Shown: in pieces, positions 44,360 to 51,319 of the stretch
Layout: the number at the start of each line of letters is the position of its first letter
Position numbering within the stretch: position 1 is the stretch's first letter
Assembly: GCF_014653945.1 (NCBI RefSeq)
Contig: NZ_BNAU01000006.1
Coordinates: 496,001 to 560,000, forward strand
Source: Amycolatopsis deserti
GTDB lineage: Bacteria; Actinomycetota; Actinomycetes; Mycobacteriales; Pseudonocardiaceae
Direction: 5' to 3'
Length of the DNA stretch: 64,000 nt
Made by a program: the position numbers and the translations under genes
Notes under the pieces: generated by a model
What the model was told of the DNA's origin: nothing
Database searches by the model: none
The model's input: only the letters and a program-made list of their open reading frames with translations

Positions 44360-45361
44360 ATGGTTGGCATCAAGGATGTGGCCCGGCGCGCCGGGGTCTC
44401 CATCGGCACGGTGTCCAATGTGGTCAACCGTCCGCACATCGTTTCCCCGGCCACCCGCTCACGCGTGCTGTCCGTCATCGAGGAGCTGGGCTACGTCCGC
44501 GACGAGTCCGCGCGGCAGCTGCGGGCCGGCCGCAGCCGCATCATGGCGCTGCTCGTCCTCGACCTGGCGAACCCGTTCTTCGTCGACGTCGCCCGCGGAG
44601 CCGAGCAGGCCGCGCACGACGAGGGGCTGAGCGTGATCACCTGCAACAGCGGGCAGCGCGTCGACCGCGAGGAGTCGTACCTGTCGCTGCTGGCCGAGCA
44701 GCGGGTGCGGGGGCTGTTGCTGAGCCCGGTCGACACGTCCGGGGCGGCGCTGGAGACGTTCCGCCGCAGCGGGATCCCGTACGTGTTCGTGGACCGGAAG
44801 GTGCCCGCGGACGAGGCGAGTTCGGTGTCCGTGGACGACCTCGCGGGCGGTGAGCTGGCCGGGCGGCACCTGCTGGAGACCGGGCACCGGCACATCGCGT
44901 TCGTCAACGGGCCGCGGATACTCACGCAGTGCCGCGACCGGGAACAGGGGCTGCGGACGGCGCTGGAGGGGTCCGGGGCGCAGCTGTCGGTGATCGAGAC
45001 CGCGGAGCTGGACGTGGTGTCCGGGCGGGACGCCGGCGCGCGGCTGCTGGGCATGAGCCCGCGGCCGACGGCGGTGTTCTGCGCCAACGACCTGCTCGCG
45101 CTGGGCGTGCTGCAGGCGATGGTCGGCGCGGGCGTGCGGGTGCCGGACGAGATGGCGATCGTGGGCTACGACGACATCGAGTTCGCCGGGGCGGCCGCGG
45201 TGCCGCTGACGTCGGTGCGCCAGCCCGCGCGGCGGCTGGGCCAGACGGCGGCGGAGCTGTTGATCGCGGAGACGGCGGACCCGGAGAACCGGCCGGCGCA
45301 CCGGTCGGTGGTGTTCAAGCCGGAGCTGGTGGTGCGCGCCTCGACGCAGTCACGGCGCTGA
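44360..45361 (+). CDS. LacI-family transcriptional regulator of the rhamnoside operon
   Basis: 333 aa. HTH at residues 2-25 (GIKDVARRAGVSIGTVSNVVN) with hinge RQLRAGRSR, then the periplasmic-binding-protein-like sugar domain (ALLVLDLANPFFVDVARGAEQAAHDEG, VRGLLLSPVD, FCANDLLALGVLQAM, VGYDDIEFAGAAAVPLTSVRQP). ATG follows GAGGGGACGC. Divergent from the permease gene; the operator pair in between fits this family. Inducer probably rhamnose or a rhamnoside. Confidence 0.93.
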   Translation: MVGIKDVARRAGVSIGTVSNVVNRPHIVSPATRSRVLSVIEELGYVRDESARQLRAGRSRIMALLVLDLANPFFVDVARGAEQAAHDEGLSVITCNSGQRVDREESYLSLLAEQRVRGLLLSPVDTSGAALETFRRSGIPYVFVDRKVPADEASSVSVDDLAGGELAGRHLLETGHRHIAFVNGPRILTQCRDREQGLRTALEGSGAQLSVIETAELDVVSGRDAGARLLGMSPRPTAVFCANDLLALGVLQAMVGAGVRVPDEMAIVGYDDIEFAGAAAVPLTSVRQPARRLGQTAAELLIAETADPENRPAHRSVVFKPELVVRASTQSRR

Positions 45362-45710
45362 GGTTCCGGCCGTTGCCGGGGGTCTCGGCGGACCCGCCGC
45401 CAGTCGGTGGGTGCTGAGGGGCTTGGCTGCGTGGGCGCGGTGCCGGCTGTGCCCGGTGTAGGCCACGGGCAGTGCCGAGGTGATTCCCCCGCAGGGCCGG
45501 GCGCGCGCGGGGCCCGCTTGGCGGGCGGGATTCTGGCGCCGTGGGCTGGCTGGTGACCGGGTGGGGTGGTGTTCGTGCGTGGTGGCGGCTCGGGCGCGTC
45601 GGGGTGCTGGCGGGTGCGCCAGGCAGGCCCGCTTCGCGCGCGATGTCCTGGCGCGGTGGGGGTTGCATTCCGCGCCGGAGGCGGCGCGGCGGTAGCTCGG
45701 CGGCGTGGCG
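45362..45710. other. Intergenic 349-bp GC-rich stretch without recognisable gene
   Basis: No frame here combines a start signal and plausible composition. GGCGGG, CGCGCG and GGTG words abound, and a block GGGCTGGC/GGTGGGG suggests decayed DNA. The small gene at 45711 converges on it from the right. Confidence 0.6.
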
Positions 45711-45962
45711 TCAGTGTTTGGCCACGTAACGGCGCCAGAGGCGGCGCGGCTCCGGCTCGCGCGGGGCGGGGACCAGCAGGTGCGTCAGGCACTCCTCGCA
45801 GGTCCTGCCCGGCGGGGCGGTCATCGCGGCGGGGAGGAACCGGGCGCCGCACACCGCTTCCAGCTCCAGGCCGGGTGCCATGGCCGTGTCCGGAACCGCG
45901 TGCTCGGCCGTGCCGTCCGCGCTGGTCACCCAGACCGGATGGTCGTCCGGGGTCGCTTCCAT
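45711..45962 (-). CDS. Small cysteine-containing protein, putative zinc-binding
   Basis: 83 aa, soluble. VCGARFLPAAMTAPPGRTCEECLTHLL places C, C and C in a CG-x14-CxxC pattern, common in small actinobacterial zinc-ribbon-like proteins whose function is unknown. HPVWVTSADGTAEHAVP forms a short beta region. Start ATG 45962; no strong ribosome site. Alone on its strand, 63 bp from the SOD-like gene. Confidence 0.72.
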   Translation of the reverse strand: MEATPDDHPVWVTSADGTAEHAVPDTAMAPGLELEAVCGARFLPAAMTAPPGRTCEECLTHLLVPAPREPEPRRLWRRYVAKH

Positions 45963-46025
45963 CGCTTCTCCCCTCCGCCACTGCTCCGTCCGGGCCTACC
46001 CGCCGGCCGCCGGCTCAAGCCGGAT

Positions 46026-46565
46026 TCACCTGCCCGGGGGTCCGAACTCCAGGTTCAGGCAGGCCAGCCGCCCACCCGCCGTCCCGGCGTGACCCGGGTC
46101 CGTGTGCGTGTGCGTCTCGTGGATGACCACCGACCCCGGCAGCCGGTCGCCGTAGGTCCAGTCCACGTGCGAGACGGCGAAGCCGCTGCCGTTCGCGGTC
46201 GTGGTGAAGTCGAGCCAGATCTCGTTGCTCGGGTTGGCGTACGCCGGGTCGGCCGAGGGCTGCACCGGGTCGGGAACGTGCTGGTAGTGCGGCCCCGAAT
46301 CGCTCGGCGACGCCCCGCACGGCTTGGTGTGCACGTGGGCCCCGTACTCGCGGCCGGGCAGCAGACCGCGCACGGAAAGCGCGGTCAGCGTCCCCGTCGC
46401 CGACGCCGTGAACGCCCGCGCGGTCGCCCCCTCTGGCACGAGGGCGGTGTTGTAGCGCACGACGGAGGTGCCGACGCCCACGTGGACGGCGGGTGCGGCG
46501 GCGGCTTCGGCGGGCCACAGGGCCGGCAGCGCGGCCGCGGCGAGGGCCAGGGGGACGATTCGCAT
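46026..46565 (-). CDS. Secreted Cu-type superoxide dismutase-like protein
   Basis: 179 aa with a signal peptide (residues 1-22). The Cu/Zn-SOD fold is indicated by GAHVHTKPCG (two copper histidines and a disulfide Cys), GPHYQH, SVVIHETHTH and TAGGRLACLNLEF (partner Cys). The zinc loop HxGD is not present; NEIWLDFTT stands there, so it is probably a copper-only member, or a catalytically changed one. Would remove superoxide outside the cell. Start ATG 46565; upstream ATG 46586 gives a less typical leader. DUF6328 gene is divergent. Confidence 0.78.
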   Translation of the reverse strand: MRIVPLALAAAALPALWPAEAAAAPAVHVGVGTSVVRYNTALVPEGATARAFTASATGTLTALSVRGLLPGREYGAHVHTKPCGASPSDSGPHYQHVPDPVQPSADPAYANPSNEIWLDFTTTANGSGFAVSHVDWTYGDRLPGSVVIHETHTHTDPGHAGTAGGRLACLNLEFGPPGR

Positions 46566-46623
46566 GATGTTCCATTTATCGGTCATTCTGTGACCGGGCA
46601 AATCCTCCCATAGGCTGATCTCC

Positions 46624-47139
46624 GTGAGCGGCCCTGACGAAGAGACCCCGAACCAGCGCCTCGCGCGGAACGTGAACGAGCTTCTCGGCGAGCTGCGGGT
46701 GGCCCAGGCCGGGGTGCAGATCCTGTTCGGCTTCCTGCTCACGGTGGTGTTCACGGCCCAGTTCCGCGAGGCCAGCGGGTTCGAGAAGGCCGTGCACCTG
46801 GCGGCGGTGCTGCTCGCGGTGGTCTCCACGGCGCTGCTGTCCTCGCCAGCGGCGTGGCACCGGATCCTGTTCCGCGCGGGCCGCCGCGACGACATCCTGC
46901 GGGCGGGCAACCGCGCCGTCCTGGCCGGCCTGGTCTGCCTGGCGGCCGCGATCACCGCGACGGTGTCGCTGATCGCGAAGGTGGTGTACGGCCCGATCGC
47001 GATGGCGGTGGTCGGCGGGCTGGTCGGGATCACGTTCGCGGGGCTGTGGTTCGTGGTCCCGAACTTCCTGTCGAACCACGCGAAGCGGGACACCCGCCCG
47101 TCACCGGTGCCGCCGAGGGACTCCGCCGCTGCCGAGTAA
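46624..47139 (+). CDS. DUF6328-type four-helix membrane protein
   Basis: 171 aa. Soluble N-terminus ETPNQRLARNVNELLGELRVAQAGVQ leads into four transmembrane segments: ILFGFLLTVVFT, VHLAAVLLAVVSTALLSSP, AVLAGLVCLAAAITATVSLIA, and IAMAVVGGLVGITFAGLWFVV. The QAGVQILFGFLL phrase is characteristic of the family, of unknown function and widespread in actinobacteria. GTG start at 46624; convergent with a DUF3040 gene 3 nt away. Confidence 0.8.
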   Translation: MSGPDEETPNQRLARNVNELLGELRVAQAGVQILFGFLLTVVFTAQFREASGFEKAVHLAAVLLAVVSTALLSSPAAWHRILFRAGRRDDILRAGNRAVLAGLVCLAAAITATVSLIAKVVYGPIAMAVVGGLVGITFAGLWFVVPNFLSNHAKRDTRPSPVPPRDSAAAE

Positions 47140-47142
47140 CGG

Positions 47143-47427
47143 TCAGGGCAGCCGGTGCAGCCAGGCGCGCCAGATCAGCGCCGTCGGCACCACGGAAGTG
47201 AACACGGTTCCGATCACGAACAGGATCAGCACCTGCGACTGGGCCGCGGCCACCAGCAGGAACAGGCCGATCACCGGTGAGCAGAGGATCCCGAGGACCG
47301 ACAGCAGGATGCCGGAGACGCGCATCGGCCGGAGTTCGGCCAGTCGCTGCGCCAGACGCGGGTTCTCGGCGGCCAGTTGCCGCTCGATCTCCGAGAGCCG
47401 TCGCTGTTCTTCACCGTGGAGTGCCAT
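47143..47427 (-). CDS. DUF3040 membrane protein
   Basis: 94 aa. LHGEEQRRLSEIERQLAAENPRLAQRL is the conserved cytoplasmic DUF3040 helix; two transmembrane segments follow (VSGILLSVLGILCSPVIGLFLLV, VLILFVIGTVFTSVVPTALIW). ATG 47427 chosen, as the motif begins at codon 2. Family function unknown. A second DUF3040 gene lies at 55830. Confidence 0.88.
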   Translation of the reverse strand: MALHGEEQRRLSEIERQLAAENPRLAQRLAELRPMRVSGILLSVLGILCSPVIGLFLLVAAAQSQVLILFVIGTVFTSVVPTALIWRAWLHRLP

Positions 47428-47532
47428 CGCCCGCACCGCCTCTACTGACCAGTATCGCTCGCCGAGGGCTCGTTGTCACGATGTGATCTGCGCTGTGCTT
47501 TGGCTGTCGTCAGATGCGCGCTCACGGTGAGT

Positions 47533-47546
47533 AGGTAATATTACCT
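47533..47546. promoter_or_regulatory. Perfect 14-bp palindrome upstream of fluoride-channel operon
   Basis: AGGTAATATTACCT, AT-rich, lies 106 bp before the 39-aa gene and in the divergent gap to DUF3040. A likely operator; no crcB-type riboswitch could be seen in this leader. Confidence 0.5.
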
Positions 47547-47651
47547 CCCGTTAACCCGATCGCAGGAACCAAAGGGCGAGGGGAGAGCGTCCGATCCTGC
47601 GAGAACGAACCGTGTGGGAGTGCACGCGCGGGCGAGGGAGAAGGTGCTGTG

Positions 47652-47771
47652 ATGAGCAAGACCGACGAGCGCGTCATCGGTGACACGCCGATCTTCGAGG
47701 CGCTGCGCGAGGAGTTCGACTTCGACCGCCTGCTCGAGGACCTGGTCGAGGAGCCGAAGCAGGCCGACTGA
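47652..47771 (+). CDS. 39-aa acidic small protein preceding crcB genes
   Basis: Reads MSKTDERVIGDTPIFEALRE then an acidic helix EFDFDRLLEDLVEEPKQAD. GGAGAAGG lies 6 nt upstream of ATG, and the stop is 9 nt before the first CrcB gene, so it is probably translated and co-transcribed. No cysteine or membrane segment. Strongly acidic and helical, so it may bind a partner protein. Function unknown. Confidence 0.65.
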   Translation: MSKTDERVIGDTPIFEALREEFDFDRLLEDLVEEPKQAD

Positions 47772-47780
47772 GACGTTACG

Positions 47781-48215
47781 GTGGTGGCCGTGAGCGGTGA
47801 TCCCGGCGCGGCCACCACTGTCCGCCGATCGCAGGCGCCCGTCATCGCGGCGGTCGCGGCCGGCGGCGGTTTCGGTGCGCTGGCCAGGTACGAGCTGACC
47901 GCCGCCTGGCCCGCGGCGCCGGGCCACTTCCCGTGGGCGACGTTCGTCATCAACGTCGCCGGCTGTTTCCTGATCGGTGTCCTGATGGTGCTGGTCACCG
48001 AGGTCCGCGTGACCCACCGCCTGGTCCGGCCCTTCCTCGGGGTCGGCGTGCTGGGCGGGTTCACCACGTTCTCGACCTACGCGGTCGAAGTCCACGGGCT
48101 GCTGAAGCCCGGCTCGGTGGGTGTTGCGTTCGCCTACCTCGGCGGGACGCTCCTGGCGGCCATGCTCGCCGTCGTCAGCGGCGTCGCCCTGACCCGACGA
48201 CTGGCGCGCCGGTGA
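47781..48215 (+). CDS. crcB: Fluoride channel CrcB/Fluc, first subunit
   Basis: 144 aa, four transmembrane helices. Family signatures GGFGALARYELT, WATFVINVAGCFLIGVLMV (TNxxG-like helix 2) and GVLGGFTTFSTYAVE (the FSTY fluoride track with Phe) are intact. Two-gene heterodimers like this are common in Gram-positive bacteria; one subunit alone would not suffice. GTG start; overlaps the second gene by GTGA. Confidence 0.93.
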   Translation: MVAVSGDPGAATTVRRSQAPVIAAVAAGGGFGALARYELTAAWPAAPGHFPWATFVINVAGCFLIGVLMVLVTEVRVTHRLVRPFLGVGVLGGFTTFSTYAVEVHGLLKPGSVGVAFAYLGGTLLAAMLAVVSGVALTRRLARR

Positions 48216-48580
48216 CGGCCGTGCTCGTCGTCGCCGGCGCGATGGTCGGGGCGCCCCTGCGCTACCTCGCCGACCGCGCGGTGCGGTCGCGGTACTACGG
48301 AGCGTTCCCATGGGGAACCTTGCTGGTCAACGTGGCCGGGTGCCTGGTCCTCGGCGGCCTCACCGGCGCCGGAACCGCGCTGCCCGCCCCGCTAGTCACG
48401 CTGCTGGGCACCGGTTTCTGCGGCGCGCTGACCACCTACAGCACGTTCAGCTTCGAGACGCTGCGGCTGGTCGAGGAGAAGGCGTATGCCTACGCGGTGG
48501 TGAACGTCGTCGTCAGCGTGGCCGCCGGGCTCGGTGGCGCGTACGGCGGATATGCGGTGGCGCAAGCGTTGACGGCGTGA
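48212..48580 (+). CDS. crcB: Fluoride channel CrcB/Fluc, second subunit
   Basis: 122 aa, four helices. VVAGAMVGAPLRYLADRAV, FPWGTLLVNVAGCLVLGGL and TGFCGALTTYSTFSFE carry the same fluoride-path residues, in the second-subunit variant TTYSTFS. GTGA overlap with the first gene ensures equal synthesis. The GNAT gene begins 13 nt further on. Confidence 0.93.
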   Translation: MTAVLVVAGAMVGAPLRYLADRAVRSRYYGAFPWGTLLVNVAGCLVLGGLTGAGTALPAPLVTLLGTGFCGALTTYSTFSFETLRLVEEKAYAYAVVNVVVSVAAGLGGAYGGYAVAQALTA

Positions 48581-48593
48581 AGAGAGGCGACAC

Positions 48594-49013
48594 GTGGACC
48601 CCTCCTATCCAGCAGGCGGCGCCGGCGGACCAGCTGTCGAGGACGGGCTGCCCACCGTGACGGAGTACCGCGCGCTGCGGGCCGCGGTGGGCTGGCCATC
48701 CCCGGACGACGACGTGTGCCGCGCCGCGCTGGACGGCTCCGTCCACGGCGTGCTGGCGCGCGGCGAGTCCGGGCCGGTGGGCATGGCGCGGCTGGTCGGT
48801 GACGGCGCGATGTACCTGCTGATCGTCGACGTGGTGGTCCATCCCGATCACCGGGGCGCCGGGCTGGGCCGGCGGATGGTCGAACGACTGGTGCAGGTCG
48901 CGGGTGCACGACGTGTGCAACTCGTCGCGGCGGCCGAGGTCGTGCCGTTCTACCAGCGGCTGGGATTCACCTGTGAGCCCAGCCGCCTGATGGCGTACCG
49001 CACTCTGGGATGA
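48594..49013 (+). CDS. GNAT-family N-acetyltransferase
   Basis: 139 aa. Acetyl-CoA-binding motif A is VDVVVHPDHRGAGLGRRMVERLV, with R/Q-x-x-G-x-G; the C-terminal VPFYQRLGFTCEPS is motif B. Acetylates a small molecule or protein N-terminus; substrate unknown. GTG start preceded by AGAGAGG. Part of the crcB unit by spacing, though no fluoride link is known. Confidence 0.88.
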   Translation: MDPSYPAGGAGGPAVEDGLPTVTEYRALRAAVGWPSPDDDVCRAALDGSVHGVLARGESGPVGMARLVGDGAMYLLIVDVVVHPDHRGAGLGRRMVERLVQVAGARRVQLVAAAEVVPFYQRLGFTCEPSRLMAYRTLG

Positions 49014-49084
49014 CCTGGGCGAACGGTTCACGGAGTCTTAACGTGGTCCGTGGTTCATCCCCATGGCCCGTTTTGGAGTGCTCT

Positions 49085-50356
49085 GTGTCCGCTGTCACCG
49101 ACCGGCCGCCGGCCGGCAACTTCCTGCTGCGCTCGCCCACCTCGTGCGCCGCGCCGATACCGGAGCCCGAGGAGCCGGTCCGCAAGGTCCCGCTCGCCAT
49201 CTCGGCCGCCGGGTCGGTCGCGCTGAGCTGGTACGTCTGGGCCACCTACGGCGGCAAGTTCGGCGCCCTGCTGGTCATCGGGCTGTTCCTCGGCCTCGCG
49301 CTGTACCACTCGCGCTTCGGGTTCACCTCGGCCTGGCGGCAGCTCATCGCGGTCGGCAACGGCGAGGGCCTGCGCGCCCACGCCCTGCTGCTCGGCACCG
49401 CCGCGACGCTGATCGCGCTGCTCATCGGCACCGGCACCGGCCTGTTCGGCACCACGCCGAAGGCCACGGCCGGCCCGATCGGGCTCGCGTTGTTCGTCGG
49501 GGCCGCGCTGTTCGCGATCGGCATGCAACTCGGCGGCGCGTGCGCGTCCGGCACGTTGTTCGCCGTCGGGTCGGGACAGTCGTCGATCGTGCTGACGCTC
49601 GGCGGGTTCATCGCCGGGTCCGTGTTCTACACCTGGGCGTTCCCGATCTTCAACGGCTGGCCGCAGGTGTCCGGCGTGCTGCTCGCCGACCACGTCGGCT
49701 GGTTCGGCTCGTGGGCCATCACCATCGCGGTGCTCGGGCTGGTCGTCGTCGCGACCCGGATCGTGCAGGCGCGCCGCAACCCGCCGCCGGTGGGTGTGCC
49801 GCCGACCGCGAAGGGCTTCGCGCGCGTCTTCCGCGGCTCGTGGCCGCTGCTGGTCGGCGCGGTCGTGCTGGCCGTGCTCGCCGCCGCGGTCGTGCTCGTC
49901 TCCGGCGGCACCTGGGGCGTGACGTTCGCGTTCGCCCTGTGGGGCGCGAAGTTCCTGCAGCTGATCGGCCTGCACCCGGAAACCTGGGAGTTCTGGCAGA
50001 CCACCAGCAACGCCAAGTCGCTGGCCAGTCCGATCTGGACGGACAAGACCAGCCTCACCGACATCGGCATCATCCTCGGCGCGGCGGTCGCGGCCGCGGC
50101 GGCGGGAACCTGGAAGATCCACTCGGAAATCCCGTGGCGCACGGCGATCGCGTCCGTCCTCGGTGGAATCCTGATGGGCATCGGCGCCCGGCTGGCCGGT
50201 GGCTGCAACATCGGCGCCTACCTGGCCGGCATCTCCACCGGCAGCCTGCACGGCTGGCTGTGGGGCGTCTTCGCGCTGGGCGGCACGTGGATCGGCCTGA
50301 AGCTGCGGCCGCTGTTCGGGCTCGCGAACCCGAAGCCGGCGGACTCGATCTGCTGA
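49085..50356 (+). CDS. YeeE/YedE-family sulfur-compound transporter
   Basis: 423 aa, about 10-12 transmembrane helices in two halves. Each half has a conserved glycine-cysteine motif: GMQLGGACASGTLFAVGSGQ and GARLAGGCNIGAYLAGISTGSLHGW. In the thiosulfate importer TsuA, these cysteines line the pore. It would import thiosulfate or move other sulfur compounds. GTG start at 49085 with GGAG upstream; the longer frame from 49010 is not used. The next gene, a secreted peptide, follows a strong hairpin. Substrate inferred from the family. Confidence 0.85.
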   Translation: MSAVTDRPPAGNFLLRSPTSCAAPIPEPEEPVRKVPLAISAAGSVALSWYVWATYGGKFGALLVIGLFLGLALYHSRFGFTSAWRQLIAVGNGEGLRAHALLLGTAATLIALLIGTGTGLFGTTPKATAGPIGLALFVGAALFAIGMQLGGACASGTLFAVGSGQSSIVLTLGGFIAGSVFYTWAFPIFNGWPQVSGVLLADHVGWFGSWAITIAVLGLVVVATRIVQARRNPPPVGVPPTAKGFARVFRGSWPLLVGAVVLAVLAAAVVLVSGGTWGVTFAFALWGAKFLQLIGLHPETWEFWQTTSNAKSLASPIWTDKTSLTDIGIILGAAVAAAAAGTWKIHSEIPWRTAIASVLGGILMGIGARLAGGCNIGAYLAGISTGSLHGWLWGVFALGGTWIGLKLRPLFGLANPKPADSIC

Positions 50357-50370
50357 GTTCCCAAGCCCTG

Positions 50371-50406
50371 GAATGGCAGGACAACCACCCGGTTGTCCTG
50401 CCATTC
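50371..50406 (+). terminator. Hairpin between YeeE gene and small secreted protein gene
   Basis: GAATGGCAGGACAACC (50371-50386) pairs perfectly over 16 bp with 50391-50406 around ACCC, then TCTTTG. It is 14 nt after the transporter stop. It could end that transcript or attenuate the next gene. Confidence 0.85.
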
Positions 50407-50450
50407 TCTTTGCGGGGAAGGAAAATCCCCGACGACAGAAAGGTGGGAAC

Positions 50451-50681
50451 ATGAAGAAGACCGTGATCCGGGGCCTCGTCGCGAGCGCCCTCGCCGGGGC
50501 GGCCGTGCTCGGCGCCGCGGCACCCGCGCTGGCCGCGCCGGGCGAGGTGGCCGTCGTGGACGAGCCGGACACGACCAACCTCAACAACGCCTACACCTTC
50601 GCGCCGCTGGGCGTGCCGGTGATCGGGCTGGTCCGGTCCCTCAACGCGGCGCCGGGCAAGCTCCTGCCGAGCTTCGGCTGA
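50451..50681 (+). CDS. Small secreted protein (76 aa)
   Basis: Signal peptide MKKTVIRGLVASALAGAAVL followed by AAPALAAPG; mature part of about 48 residues: GEVAVVDEPDTTNLNNAYTF then APLGVPVIGLVRSLNAAPG and the end KLLPSFG. No cysteine. AAAGGTGGG precedes ATG. Resembles the product of the convergent gene at 51085 in size, leader and in having a short hydrophobic P-x-G-L core, so they may be paralogues. Function unknown. Confidence 0.75.
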   Translation: MKKTVIRGLVASALAGAAVLGAAAPALAAPGEVAVVDEPDTTNLNNAYTFAPLGVPVIGLVRSLNAAPGKLLPSFG

Positions 50682-50692
50682 GGTTGAGCACG

Positions 50693-50730
50693 AAAGAGCC
50701 CCGCGCCACCCACCTGGCGCGGGGCTCTTT
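50693..50730. terminator. Bidirectional terminator, 16-bp stem
   Basis: AAAGAGCCCCGCGCCA (50693-50708), loop CCCACC, complementary arm to 50730, with T-run on both strands. Its loop and stem top are identical in form to the terminator at 51037-51080. Confidence 0.9.
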
Positions 50731-50731
50731 T

Positions 50732-51036
50732 CTGGGGTTGGTGGAAGGCCGGGGCGGCTGTGCCGGTCCGGGGCGCCGCCGGGCGTTCGCCGGAACGGCA
50801 AGGAGGCTAGTGCCGCCCACGGGCGCGGGGGATCTTGTTGGGGAACCGGCGGAACGCTGAGCCGGAGCACCAAAGTAATCCCGAGGTGGGCGCCGCCCAC
50901 TGGCGCCGGGACTTTGGGGAACGCCTGAACGCTGAGCCAGAAACAGAACCCCGCACCACCAACCTCGCGCGCGCGGATCTATTTCTGGCTCTAGAAAACA
51001 ACAAAGGGAGCGCCACCCGGCGTGCTCCTGCACACG
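50732..51036. repeat. Decayed tandem duplication between twin terminators
   Basis: GCCGCCCAC-containing sequence at 50811 recurs at 50891 (80 bp), and GGGGAAC...GAACGCTGAGCC at 50840 recurs at 50916 (76 bp). A broken copy of the terminator hairpin lies at about 50947-50975. No gene is convincing here. It probably arose by duplication of a terminator-containing unit. Confidence 0.6.
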
Positions 51037-51080
51037 CCGAGAGGGCCCCGCACCACCCACCTGGTGCGGGGCCCTCTCGG
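51037..51080. terminator. Bidirectional terminator, 19-bp perfect stem
   Basis: CCGAGAGGGCCCCGCACCA (51037-51055), loop CCCACC, complementary arm to 51080. It ends the minus-strand operon from 54971; the last stop is 4 nt away. One of the strongest hairpins in the window. Confidence 0.9.
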
Positions 51081-51084
51081 GTGT

Positions 51085-51291
51085 TCAGCCCGCCAGTTCG
51101 GTCAGCAGGCCGTAGACCGGCGCCAGCACCGTCGTCGGCAGGCCGATCGTCGGGTCGAGCAGGGGGCCCGCGTCCGCGCCCGGCACGACCCAGATCGGCA
51201 CCTCGTCGGCGCTCGCGACGCCGCCGCCCAGCCCCAGCGCCGCGGCCGCGATCACGCCGCCGGCCAGCACCCTCGCCACACTCCTGCGCAC
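51085..51291 (-). CDS. Small secreted protein (68 aa)
   Basis: Signal peptide (RRSVARVLAGGVIAAAALGL then GGGVASA) followed by a mature part of about 43 residues: DEVPIWVVPGADAGPLLDPT, ending IGLPTTVLAPVYGLLTELAG. No cysteine. GTG at 51291 is preferred, with AAAGGAG 7 nt upstream; a GTG two codons before has no room for a ribosome site. Third gene of a minus-strand unit behind the membrane protein (28 nt gap). Function unknown. Confidence 0.72.
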   Translation of the reverse strand: MRRSVARVLAGGVIAAAALGLGGGVASADEVPIWVVPGADAGPLLDPTIGLPTTVLAPVYGLLTELAG

Positions 51292-51319
51292 TTGCACTCT
51301 CCTTTCTGCTCCGCCCGTC

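Noticed and set aside
47428..47651. Fluoride riboswitch before the crcB genes
   Set aside because: I could not find the conserved crcB-motif sequence and pairing by eye; a covariance search would be decisive.
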